A DNA stretch of 64,000 nt from RGIG5612 sp963589005 (GTDB taxonomy: Bacteria; Bacillota; Clostridia; Lachnospirales; Lachnospiraceae): contig CAVAJR010000010.1 of NCBI GenBank assembly GCA_963589005.1, positions 1 through 64,000 of the forward strand, in the 5' to 3' direction. The notes below the pieces were generated by a model, which saw only the letters and a list, made by a program, of their open reading frames with translations, had not been told where the DNA came from and made no database searches. Shown in pieces: positions 7,940 to 15,787 of the stretch (positions are counted from its first letter, which is position 1; each line of letters starts with the position of its first letter). Position numbers and translations under genes: made by a program.

Positions 7940-9118
7940 ATGATAAATGTAGCAGTTTTAGGATATGGAACGATAGGTTCAGGTGTTGTAGAGGTTCTTG
8001 CTAAGAATAAAGATATTGTAGCAGAGCACGCCGGAGAGGAGATCAAGGTATCTCATGTGCTTGATCTGAGGGATTTCCCGGGAAGTCCTATTGAGAGAAT
8101 ATTGACCCATGATTTCAATGATATTGCAAATGATGATGCAGTAGATATTGTTGTTGAAGTAATGGGAGGAACAGGTGCGGCATATAAATTCGTTAAGGCA
8201 TCACTTGAGGCAGGAAAAAGTGTTGTAACTTCAAATAAAGCATTAGTTGCGGCATATGGTCCGGAGCTGATTCAGCTGGCAGCTGACAACAATGTTAATT
8301 TCATGTTTGAGGCTTCAGTTGGCGGAGGTATTCCGATCATAAGACCGCTTACCAAAAGTCTTACAGCTGATGAAATTCTTGAGATTACAGGTATCCTGAA
8401 CGGCACAACGAATTTCATCCTGACGAAGATGTATAACGAAGGAAGTGCATTTGCACCGACTCTTAAGGAGGCGCAGCAGTTAGGATATGCGGAGGCGGAC
8501 CCTACAGCAGATATTGAAGGACATGATCCATGCAGAAAGATTGCAATTCTTACAGCTCTTGCAAATGGTCAGTTTGTGGATTTTGAAGATATCAAATGCA
8601 CCGGAATAACCAAGATTACAGCTGTAGATATTGCATTTGCCAAGGCGCTGAATAAGAAAATCAAGCTGTTCGGAACAAGCTTCAAGCAAAATGGCAAGAT
8701 TTATGCAGAGGTGGCACCTGCGATGATCGGTTCAGAGCATCCGCTGTTCGCAGTTGATGATGTTATGAATGCAATTCTTGTTAAGGGCAATATGTTAGGT
8801 GATGTTATGTTTTATGGTGCAGGGGCAGGCTCACTTCCGACGGCATCTGCAGTTGTATCTGACATAATCGTTGAAGCAAGACATCTGGATGAAAATATTC
8901 CGGTCAAGATGCTTCCTGAGAAAATGAAACTGGGAGATATATCGGAGGCAACCTCTAAATATTACATAAGAATGCTGAAGGGTGAGACGCCGTCATTTGC
9001 AGTAGAACAGGAGATAACAATAGACGAATATCCTGAATACAGGGCATATCTTACAGGTGAGATGACCGGAGAACAGGCTGCAAATGTTAAGGCTGAGATG
9101 ATAATTAAGTTGAAATAA
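7940..9118 (+). CDS. hom: Homoserine dehydrogenase with a short, degenerate C-terminal regulatory end
   Basis: A 392-residue enzyme reducing aspartate semialdehyde to homoserine with NAD(P)H, the branch point to threonine and methionine. The N-terminal Rossmann motif is VAVLGYGTIGSGVV. The homoserine-binding core contains the family signature around NGTTNFILTKM and GYAEADPTADIEGHD, with catalytic Lys/Asp residues in that segment. The usual enzyme ends in an ACT domain for threonine feedback. Here the C-terminus begins like ACT strand 1 (SKYYIRML) but continues with only about 45 residues (TPSFAVEQEITIDEYPEYRAY) lacking the usual Gly-rich turn. Feedback may therefore be weak or different. No aspartokinase or threonine synthase gene is adjacent. 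Confidence 0.94.
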   Translation: MINVAVLGYGTIGSGVVEVLAKNKDIVAEHAGEEIKVSHVLDLRDFPGSPIERILTHDFNDIANDDAVDIVVEVMGGTGAAYKFVKASLEAGKSVVTSNKALVAAYGPELIQLAADNNVNFMFEASVGGGIPIIRPLTKSLTADEILEITGILNGTTNFILTKMYNEGSAFAPTLKEAQQLGYAEADPTADIEGHDPCRKIAILTALANGQFVDFEDIKCTGITKITAVDIAFAKALNKKIKLFGTSFKQNGKIYAEVAPAMIGSEHPLFAVDDVMNAILVKGNMLGDVMFYGAGAGSLPTASAVVSDIIVEARHLDENIPVKMLPEKMKLGDISEATSKYYIRMLKGETPSFAVEQEITIDEYPEYRAYLTGEMTGEQAANVKAEMIIKLK

Positions 9119-9164
9119 ATGCATTTGTCTGCCTAAGGCAGGCATAGATCATACGGAGGCTGAT

Positions 9165-9593
9165 ATGACTTACGAGTCACAGGGCGAGAAGGATACCTTC
9201 TCGTTGGGATTTAAAATGGGACAGTGCGCATCACCGGGTGATGTGTATTGTCTGGATGGTGATCTGGGTGTAGGAAAGACAGTATTTACGGCGGGATTCG
9301 CACAGGGTCTCGCCATTCGCACGCCTATATGTTCCCCTACATTTACAATACTTCAGGTATATGAGGAAGGCAGACTTCCTCTGTATCATTTTGATGTTTA
9401 CAGGATCGCAGATGTAAGTGAGATGGAGGAGATAGGATTTGACGAATATGCATTTGGTGAGGGAGTATGCCTTATTGAGTGGGGAAGTCAGATCGAGGAG
9501 ATCCTTCCAAAGGGAACCATACATGTTAAGATCGAGAAGGATCTGGCGAGAGGTTTTGACTACAGGCTGATCACTGTAGATGATAGAAAATGA
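9165..9593 (+). CDS. tsaE: tRNA threonylcarbamoyladenosine biosynthesis ATPase TsaE
   Basis: A 142-residue P-loop ATPase that drives turnover of the TsaB-TsaD complex in forming t6A at position 37 of ANN-decoding tRNAs. Walker A is DGDLGVGKTVF (about residues 32-42). The family motif CSPTFTILQVYE and a DVYRI segment follow, with LIEWGSQI near the C-terminus. GGAGG lies 6 nt before the ATG. It opens a block with tsaB, rimI, rnz and tsaD on the same strand, the usual Firmicutes arrangement, although about 130 bp containing an unusual repeat separates it from tsaB. Confidence 0.95.
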   Translation: MTYESQGEKDTFSLGFKMGQCASPGDVYCLDGDLGVGKTVFTAGFAQGLAIRTPICSPTFTILQVYEEGRLPLYHFDVYRIADVSEMEEIGFDEYAFGEGVCLIEWGSQIEEILPKGTIHVKIEKDLARGFDYRLITVDDRK

Positions 9594-9617
9594 CAAGAAG
9601 CAGATTGCGCGTTGGAA

Positions 9618-9668
9618 CAGCGAAGGCGTTTTCGAGCAGTGACTGTACACCGAGGTTCACGACACGCA
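9618..9668 (-). repeat. Intergenic repeat copy A (inverted relative to copy B at 11022)
   Basis: The reverse complement of this 51-bp stretch matches 11022-11072 at 40 of 51 positions without gaps. All 11 differences are transitions (A/G or C/T). It lies in the tsaE-tsaB gap. The best conserved block in this orientation is AACGCCTTC. No known element was recognised. Confidence 0.7.
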
Positions 9669-9725
9669 GTAATAGGAATACATTCAAAGGAATACTACGT
9701 GTATTTGATGTAGTAGGAGGACAGA

Positions 9726-10460
9726 ATGAAGATTTTAGCAATTGAAAGCTCAGGTGCACAGGCATCTGCTGCAATACTTCAGGATGGCAAGGTTTTGGCA
9801 TATGAAGAGGGACCATTTAAGGTCACTCATTCAGAGACATTGATGCCGCTTGTAGCAAGAACATTTGCCGTTGCGGGAATAAGAAAAGAAGATATAGATG
9901 CGATCGCTGTAAGCGGAGGTCCGGGTTCATTTACGGGTCTTAGGATTGGCAGCGCGACTGCCAAAGGCTTGGGAATGGCTCTTCATAAACCGTTGATCCA
10001 TGTGCCTACACTTCATGCAATGGCTTATAATTTCCTGGGCAGCGGAAATATTATAGTTCCGATTATGGATGCAAGAAGAGATCAGGTGTATACAGGCGTA
10101 TTCACATTTGCGGTCCGTCCTGATCAGATGATAGATTTTTCAATATTCAATGACAGCTCAGCCATGAGCATTACAGAGCTGATGGAATATCTGAATGACC
10201 TTACCGGTCTTGACGGCAATCCGCCGCTGGTAGTATTCCTGGGCGACGGCGTAGAAAAATATGAACAGACTATAGACGAACTGGCTGATTTTAATTATGC
10301 ATTAGCTCCGGATGAGTTGAATCTTCAGAGAGCAGATTCTGTAGGACTTGTGGGAATGATCTATTATTTTGAGGGACTGGTAACAGATCCTGATGAGGAG
10401 GCACCGGATTATCTGAGACTGAGCCAGGCCGAAAGAGAAGCTAAGGAAAAGAATAAATAA
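9726..10460 (+). CDS. tsaB: t6A biosynthesis protein TsaB
   Basis: A 244-residue actin-fold (ASKHA) protein that is the non-catalytic partner of TsaD. The N-terminal phosphate-binding-like strand is LAIESSGAQASAAI, and SGGPGSFTGLRIG (about residue 70) is the hallmark YeaZ motif. It scaffolds the TsaB-TsaD heterodimer that transfers the threonylcarbamoyl group to A37 of tRNA. GTAGGAGG precedes the ATG. Its stop codon overlaps the rimI start by one base (TAATG), indicating translational coupling. Confidence 0.95.
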   Translation: MKILAIESSGAQASAAILQDGKVLAYEEGPFKVTHSETLMPLVARTFAVAGIRKEDIDAIAVSGGPGSFTGLRIGSATAKGLGMALHKPLIHVPTLHAMAYNFLGSGNIIVPIMDARRDQVYTGVFTFAVRPDQMIDFSIFNDSSAMSITELMEYLNDLTGLDGNPPLVVFLGDGVEKYEQTIDELADFNYALAPDELNLQRADSVGLVGMIYYFEGLVTDPDEEAPDYLRLSQAEREAKEKNK

Positions 10461-10990
10461 TGGAGATAAAATATTTCAGATTAGCTTATGACGATATAGA
10501 GCAGATCTCTAAAATGGAATCCAGATTCTTCTCAGCGCCCTGGTCGGAGGCAAGCATAGGACACTATGCAGAAGCCGGGAATACAATATTTGTTGTTGCA
10601 AGAAATGATGAACCTTATGTATCTGACTTGATGGGAACTCAATCGGCGGTAAGTGATTCAGAATGTTCGGGCAGCAGGCAGGAAGAGCTGCCAAGAAGAG
10701 TCGTGGGATATGCAGCAGTATTGTGCGCAGCTGACGAGGGTAATCTGGTAAGCATAGCTGTGGAAGAAGATTGCCGCCAGATGGGAATTGCTACAGAACT
10801 CCTGGATATTGCTTACGATATGGCACTTGAACGGGGCGTAACTTCAATAAACCTCGAGGTTAGAGAAAGCAATATGTCGGCGATCTCAATGTATGAGAAG
10901 GAAGGATTCGAAAGGGTTGGTAAGAGACCTAATTTCTATCGTAATCCCACGGAGGATGCGCTGCTGTATATTAAGAAGATTGCAGAATAG
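10460..10990 (+). CDS. rimI: Ribosomal protein S18-alanine N-acetyltransferase-like GNAT enzyme, with an insertion
   Basis: A 176-residue GNAT acetyltransferase positioned as in tsaB-rimI-tsaD clusters. The acetyl-CoA loop is seen in VEEDCRQMGIATELL (Q/R-x-x-G-x-G/A pattern), followed by LEVRESNMSAISMYEKEGF and RPNFYRNPTEDALL, typical of RimI. RimI acetylates the N-terminal Ala of S18, though many homologues have broader targets. It is longer than the usual 145-155 residues because of a polar insert around residues 52-78 (TQSAVSDSECSGSRQEE) between two core strands. The start overlaps the tsaB stop, so co-translation is likely. Confidence 0.9.
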   Translation: MEIKYFRLAYDDIEQISKMESRFFSAPWSEASIGHYAEAGNTIFVVARNDEPYVSDLMGTQSAVSDSECSGSRQEELPRRVVGYAAVLCAADEGNLVSIAVEEDCRQMGIATELLDIAYDMALERGVTSINLEVRESNMSAISMYEKEGFERVGKRPNFYRNPTEDALLYIKKIAE

Positions 10991-11021
10991 AAGTCAGTTG
11001 TTACTAATAAAAAGTTGAGGA

Positions 11022-11072
11022 TACGCGCCGTGGATCTCGGCGTGCAGTTACTGCTTGGAAACGCCTTCACTG
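11022..11072 (+). repeat. Intergenic repeat copy B (inverted partner of 9618-9668)
   Basis: It lies between rimI and rnz and is 78 percent identical to the reverse complement of 9618-9668, with only transitions separating the two. It includes a local CGCCG/CGGCG hairpin (7-nt loop). The pair brackets tsaB-rimI in opposite orientations. Confidence 0.7.
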
Positions 11073-11158
11073 ATTGTTTTCTCGCAGTGGCTATGTCATC
11101 CCGGCGAGTTAGCAGACTGACCAAATTTTCAAACTAATGAAATGCGAAAGGATAAGAA

Positions 11159-12070
11159 ATGCTTGATATCTGTCTTCTGGGATCAGGAGGGATGATGCCG
11201 CTGCCACGCAGGCATCTGACAGCCATGATGGCCAGATACAATGGATCGAATATATTGATAGATTGCGGCGAGGCTACTCAGATCGCAATCAAGGAACAGG
11301 GATGGACTTTTAAACCTATAGACCTTATATGCATTACTCATTTTCATGGGGATCATATAGGAGGGCTTCCGGGACTTCTGCTTACGATGGGTAATGCTGA
11401 TCGACGGGAACCCCTTAACATAATAGGACCTAAGGGACTTAAGCGAGTATGCGAATGTCTGAGAGTCATTGCACCGGAGCTTCCGTTCGACATTAATTAT
11501 ATGGAAATAGAAGACGATGAGCAGAGCTTCTGGTTTCCTGAGTTCAGGATTGAAGCCTTCAAGGTAAAACATCGCGTAACCTGCTATGGCTATAGTTTGA
11601 TCATAGACAGGGCTGGCCGATTCGACGTTGAAAGAGCCAAGGCACTTCCGATACCTATCAGGATGTGGAGCAAATTGCAAAATGGCGAGACTATAGAATA
11701 TGAAGGAAATATTTACACACCTGATATGGTAATGGGCAGTGCAAGAAAGGGCTTAAAGGTTACTTATTGCACAGATACAAGGCCGCTGGATATTATTGCA
11801 GAAAAGGCCAAGGGGGCTGACCTGTTCATTTGCGAGGGTATGTATGGAGATAAGGATAAGCAGGAGGATGCAGAAAAGAAACGCCACATGACATTTTATG
11901 AGGCGGCTGCACTTGGAGCCAAGGCGCAGCCTGAGAGAATGTGGCTTACCCATTACAGCCCTTCGCTTATCAAGCCTGCCGAGTATATGGATGAGGTTCA
12001 TAAGATATTTGACAGAGTAGAACCGGGCAAGGATCTGAAAAGTATTACTTTGAATTTTGAAGAAGACTAA
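11159..12070 (+). CDS. rnz: Ribonuclease Z
   Basis: A 303-residue metallo-beta-lactamase-fold endonuclease that removes 3' trailers from tRNA precursors lacking an encoded CCA. The zinc site is THFHGDHIGGLPG (about residues 60-72), with further ligands in a CTDTRP segment and in LTHYSPS near the C-terminus. GSGGMMPLPRRHLTAM at the N-terminus matches short-form RNase Z. AAAGGA at 11147-11152 supports the start. The one tRNA gene in the window has no encoded CCA, consistent with needing this enzyme. Confidence 0.93.
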   Translation: MLDICLLGSGGMMPLPRRHLTAMMARYNGSNILIDCGEATQIAIKEQGWTFKPIDLICITHFHGDHIGGLPGLLLTMGNADRREPLNIIGPKGLKRVCECLRVIAPELPFDINYMEIEDDEQSFWFPEFRIEAFKVKHRVTCYGYSLIIDRAGRFDVERAKALPIPIRMWSKLQNGETIEYEGNIYTPDMVMGSARKGLKVTYCTDTRPLDIIAEKAKGADLFICEGMYGDKDKQEDAEKKRHMTFYEAAALGAKAQPERMWLTHYSPSLIKPAEYMDEVHKIFDRVEPGKDLKSITLNFEED

Positions 12071-12084
12071 ATAAAGGCAAAGTT

Positions 12085-13104
12085 ATGAAAGATATAGTTA
12101 TATTAGGAATTGAATCAAGCTGCGATGAGACGGCTGCTGCAGTTTCTGTAAATGGAACAAATATTTTAAGCAATGTTATTTATTCACAGATAGACCTGCA
12201 TACCTTATATGGCGGAGTTGTGCCTGAGATTGCATCAAGAATGCATATTGCTAAGATAAATCAGGTTATCAAGAAAGCTTTAGCAGATGCAGGCAAGACA
12301 TTGGACGATTTGGATGCCATTGCTGTTACATACGGACCGGGACTTGTTGGTGCGCTGCTTGTAGGCGTATCAACGGCCAAGGCAATTGCCTGGGCTAAGG
12401 ACAAGGATCTTGTGGCAGTCAATCACATTAAGGGACATGTATGCGCCAATTACATAGAACATCCCGACCTTAAGCCGCCGTTTTTGTGTCTGGTGGCATC
12501 AGGCGGACATACTCATCTGGTAAAGGCAACTGATTATACTACTTATGATATCATCGGACGCACCCGTGATGACGCGGCAGGCGAGGCCTATGATAAGATC
12601 GCAAGAGCAATAGGATTGGGATATCCGGGCGGACCTAAGGTGGAAAAGGCAGCAAGAAACGGAGATCCGGAGGCATTTGCGTTTCCTAGGGCTAAAATTG
12701 TTGATAATCCGTATGATTTCAGCTTTTCCGGAGTAAAGAGTGCTGTACTTAATACCATCAATTCGTATCAAATGAAGGGCATGGAGATCACAGAACAGTT
12801 TCAGGCTGATGTGGCAGCCTCCTTCCAGGCGGCAGTTATTGATTCCCTGAGGGAACGGGTATTGATGGCTATAGATGAGTTTGGAATTAAGGACTTTGCA
12901 ATGGCGGGAGGAGTTGCCTCTAACCAAGCCTTAAGAGGAGCCCTTAAAGAAGCCTGCGAGAATGTAGGCGTTAATTTCTCATGTCCGTCACCTATATTCT
13001 GCACAGATAATGCAGCCATGATTGCGGTGGCAGGATATTATGAATATATAAACGGACATACAGCTGGGCTGGATCTTAATGCTGTGCCGGGACTTAAGTT
13101 ATGA
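12085..13104 (+). CDS. tsaD: tRNA N6-adenosine threonylcarbamoyltransferase TsaD
   Basis: A 339-residue ASKHA-fold catalytic subunit that transfers the threonylcarbamoyl moiety to A37 of tRNA. Landmarks are GIESSCDETAAAV at the N-terminus, VPEIASRMHIAKI carrying a metal-binding His, VNHIKGHVCANYI, LVASGGHTHL, and DDAAGEAYDKIARAIGLGYPGG. The C-terminal GGVASNQALR and CTDNAAMIA motifs follow. Length and motif order are normal. It overlaps ispD by 4 bp (ATGA), so the two are probably co-translated. Confidence 0.97.
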   Translation: MKDIVILGIESSCDETAAAVSVNGTNILSNVIYSQIDLHTLYGGVVPEIASRMHIAKINQVIKKALADAGKTLDDLDAIAVTYGPGLVGALLVGVSTAKAIAWAKDKDLVAVNHIKGHVCANYIEHPDLKPPFLCLVASGGHTHLVKATDYTTYDIIGRTRDDAAGEAYDKIARAIGLGYPGGPKVEKAARNGDPEAFAFPRAKIVDNPYDFSFSGVKSAVLNTINSYQMKGMEITEQFQADVAASFQAAVIDSLRERVLMAIDEFGIKDFAMAGGVASNQALRGALKEACENVGVNFSCPSPIFCTDNAAMIAVAGYYEYINGHTAGLDLNAVPGLKL

Positions 13105-13844
13105 AAACAACAGCGATAATTTTATCAGGCGGCAGGGGAACAAGATTTTGCTCTGCAGTACCGAAGCAATATATAGATGTTTGCGGCAGGCCTGTGCTGG
13201 CATATACACTGTCAGCATTTCAAGCAAGCTTAGTTGACGAGATCGTGATAGTTGCGGCAGCAGAATATATGGATTTGTGCAGGCAAATAGCCGCGGATTA
13301 CAGCATATCCAAGCTGACAGCTGTTGCAGAGGGCGGAAAAGAAAGATACGATTCTGTACTTAACGGGCTCAGATGTGTAATAAATGCAGACAAGAGGACA
13401 GATTCGGTCGATAAATCGGCTGAAGTTGTACTGATACATGACGGAGCAAGACCTTTTATCAGCTCGACAGCAATTAATGAGATAATAAAGACAACGTCAG
13501 AAGAAGGAGCCTGCATAGCAGCTGCGCATTGTACAGATACTATTAAGGTTGCAGATGAACATGACTTAATTGTATCTACAACTAACAGACAGTTAACATG
13601 GGCGGCACAGACGCCGCAGGCCTTTTATCTGGATGACATCTATAATGCATATGAACAGCTGATAGGCAATGAAAATATGCAGAAATCCGGTATTAATATT
13701 ACTGATGACGCAATGGTATATCAGCTGGCATATCCACAGCGAAAAGTAAAATTATATGATGCCGGCAAGGACAATTTTAAGATCACAAGTCCGTCCGATA
13801 TAATACTTGCTGAGATGCTCCTGAAAAGTGCAGCCGACCACTGA
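13101..13844 (+). CDS. ispD: 2-C-methyl-D-erythritol 4-phosphate cytidylyltransferase
   Basis: A 247-residue nucleotidyltransferase of the non-mevalonate isoprenoid pathway, forming CDP-methylerythritol from MEP and CTP. The CTP-binding loop is LSGGRGTRFCSAVPKQY. Further conserved parts are GGKERYDSVLNGL, VLIHDGARPFIS and TTNRQLTWAAQTPQAF, followed by TDDAMVYQ and KITSPSDIILAEMLL. Some homologues act as ribitol-5-phosphate cytidylyltransferases (TarI). The MEP assignment rests on overall motif fit. ispF is not adjacent. Confidence 0.88.
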   Translation: MKTTAIILSGGRGTRFCSAVPKQYIDVCGRPVLAYTLSAFQASLVDEIVIVAAAEYMDLCRQIAADYSISKLTAVAEGGKERYDSVLNGLRCVINADKRTDSVDKSAEVVLIHDGARPFISSTAINEIIKTTSEEGACIAAAHCTDTIKVADEHDLIVSTTNRQLTWAAQTPQAFYLDDIYNAYEQLIGNENMQKSGINITDDAMVYQLAYPQRKVKLYDAGKDNFKITSPSDIILAEMLLKSAADH

Positions 13845-14018
13845 TTGTAATAAAAAGAAGAGATTTTTGAAAACATACTTAAAAATCTCGGAATACGAAA
13901 AATGATTTTCAGATGAAAATCGCTACTGAAAAAACAGCCTGAGTTACAGTTAAGCCATGGAACTGACGCAGCCTGAACATAGCTTGCAAAAAAATAAGAG
14001 CAAAATTCAAAAAACAAG

Positions 14019-14048
14019 TTGACAAAAGCCTGGAGCTAGTGATAAAAT
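14019..14048 (+). promoter_or_regulatory. tRNA-Ser promoter
   Basis: A consensus TTGACA (14019-14024), an 18-nt spacer and TAAAAT (14043-14048), 38 bp upstream of the mature tRNA 5' end. The rest of the 13845-14086 gap shows no gene. Confidence 0.75.
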
Positions 14049-14086
14049 CACACTCGCCGTGCTGATAACGGCTGACAACAAAATAT

Positions 14087-14172
14087 GGAGAGGTATCGAA
14101 GTGGTCATAACGAGGCGGTCTTGAAAACCGTTTGTCCGCAAGGGCGCGTGGGTTCGAATCCCACCCTCTCCG
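14087..14172 (+). tRNA. tRNA-Ser, anticodon UGA
   Basis: An 86-nt class II tRNA. The acceptor arm GGAGAGG pairs with CCTCTCC (14165-14171), with discriminator G at 14172. The anticodon loop reads CTTGAAA between GCGGT and ACCG, giving anticodon TGA. A long variable arm (TTGTCCGCAAGGGCG region) and the T-loop GGTTCGAATCC are present. CCA is not encoded. Confidence 0.95.
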
Positions 14173-14184
14173 CTTTGACAAAAC

Positions 14185-14212
14185 AAAGGAGTTCCGATTG
14201 GAACTCCTTTTG
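14185..14212 (+). terminator. Terminator of tRNA-Ser
   Basis: AAAGGAGTTCC (14185-14195) and GGAACTCCTTT (14200-14210) form a perfect 11-bp stem with a GATT loop and a short T-run. Confidence 0.8.
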
Positions 14213-14246
14213 TGCAGTAAGGGAAGAATGAAATGGAGAAGCAGGA

Positions 14247-14840
14247 ATGTATTTCATACTTGAAATATTAGGAACTATTGCATTTGCAATATCAGGGGCA
14301 ATGGTTGGAATAGAGAAGAAGATGGATATCCTGGGAGTCGTTGTCCTTGGAATAACGACAGCCGTAGGCGGCGGCATTATAAGAGATATTATTATTGGTG
14401 AGATTCCTCCTGCTGCATTTCAAAAACCTGTATACGTGGTAGTTGCCATAGTGGTGTCGATAGCAGTTTTTGTTCCGGCTGTAAATAAGAGAATTGATAT
14501 AAACCATCCGATCTTAATAGTAATTGATGCCATAGGACTGGGTGTTTTTACGGCATTAGGAGTAAGGGCAGGACTACCTTATAATACCTTCCTGCAGGTA
14601 TTTCTGGGAACCGTCACAGGCGTTGGCGGCGGTGTTCTGAGGGATATGTTTGCCACAGAGAAGCCTATGATATTTGTAAAACATTTCTATGCATGTGCCA
14701 GCATTATCGGTGCAGTAGTATGTGCAATTTTGTTCAGATATGATGAAAATGCTGCCATGACTGCAGGCGTAATAGTAGTATTCATTCTCAGAATCCTTGC
14801 AGCCAGATTCAAGTGGCATCTTCCCAAGGCAAATAGATAG
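14247..14840 (+). CDS. TRIC/UPF0126 family membrane protein (YvgT/YicG-like)
   Basis: A 197-residue integral membrane protein with about six to seven hydrophobic segments. It has the internal duplication typical of prokaryotic TRIC-type cation channels (UPF0126): the motif GGGIIRDII (about residue 45) recurs as GGGVLRDMF (about residue 132). Structurally studied homologues form trimeric potassium-permeable channels, while others are linked genetically to glycine or amino-acid transport, so the physiological substrate is open. It stands alone after tRNA-Ser, with a weak ribosome binding site (GGAGAAGCAGG) before the ATG. Confidence 0.85.
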   Translation: MYFILEILGTIAFAISGAMVGIEKKMDILGVVVLGITTAVGGGIIRDIIIGEIPPAAFQKPVYVVVAIVVSIAVFVPAVNKRIDINHPILIVIDAIGLGVFTALGVRAGLPYNTFLQVFLGTVTGVGGGVLRDMFATEKPMIFVKHFYACASIIGAVVCAILFRYDENAAMTAGVIVVFILRILAARFKWHLPKANR

Positions 14841-14950
14841 CCGGAGGTTTGCACATCTTCGGTGCTTACGCATTTAATAAAAATTGATTTGCGGCTGTAT
14901 TAAGAATACGCAGAGGCAGATCAGATCATACATCAGGAGGCGAGATCAAA

Positions 14951-15787
14951 TTGCAAAAACATTTCAAAACATTATTTTCTTATCTGGCAATTGTTGCAGG
15001 AGCGCTGCTTGCAAGCTTCTCCGTTGCATGCATTTTGCTTCCGAATGATGCAATTGATTACGGTACGGCAGGTATAGGCATTATAATTAACAAGGTTACA
15101 GGACTTCAGCTGTCCTTATGCGTATTTTTTGTTTTTATTCCTTTTCTTATAGCGGGGGTAATCTTTCTGGGCAAGCATTTTCTTGCCAAAACTGCAGTTG
15201 GATTTATTGTATATACACTCGGATTGACCTTGTTTGAGAGAATCCATATTGAACTTAACATGGAACATTTTCTGGCAGCAGCCTTTGGAGGAGCCGCATT
15301 GGGTGTTGGACTCTCACTGATCCTTAGAAACGGCGGCTGTATAGACGGTTCTGAGATTGTAGCCAATATCATTGTAAACAGAATCTATGCCAAGACAGGC
15401 AAGGATTACAGTATTTCCGGATTCCTGCTGGGATTTAATATCTGCGTATACATCGCAGCCTATATTCTGATTGATGAAAATTCTGCGTTGCTGAGTATCC
15501 TGGTATATGTGATCGCAACGGCTGTAATTAATCACTTTACGGATCATTTCGAGGCCATCAAACAGGTTACTATCATTACAAAAGACCCGAATGAGATCAT
15601 CAGGGAAATCAGAGAGGATCTGCACAAAACCTGCACAATCATACAATCGGCAGGAGTGATTGACGGCGAGAATAAGACCATTATATGCTATGTCAATTAT
15701 TTCGAGCTTCAGCAGGTGAAGCATATAATATCTAAGAACAAGGGAACCTTCAGTACGGTATCTACGATAGAGGAGATACTGAGATAG
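14951..15787 (+). CDS. YitT family membrane protein (DUF161 plus DUF2179)
   Basis: A 278-residue protein beginning at TTG 14951, 10 nt after GGAGG; no better ATG is present. Residues 10-195 hold about five membrane helices of the YitT (DUF161) family with the signature RNGGCIDGSEIVANI. Residues 200-278 form a cytosolic DUF2179 domain (KQVTIITKDPNEIIREI ... GTFSTVSTIEEI). The transport role is not established for most members. Its 3' end overlaps the convergent malQ gene by 26 bp, so each mRNA extends over the other's end. Confidence 0.85.
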   Translation: MQKHFKTLFSYLAIVAGALLASFSVACILLPNDAIDYGTAGIGIIINKVTGLQLSLCVFFVFIPFLIAGVIFLGKHFLAKTAVGFIVYTLGLTLFERIHIELNMEHFLAAAFGGAALGVGLSLILRNGGCIDGSEIVANIIVNRIYAKTGKDYSISGFLLGFNICVYIAAYILIDENSALLSILVYVIATAVINHFTDHFEAIKQVTIITKDPNEIIREIREDLHKTCTIIQSAGVIDGENKTIICYVNYFELQQVKHIISKNKGTFSTVSTIEEILR

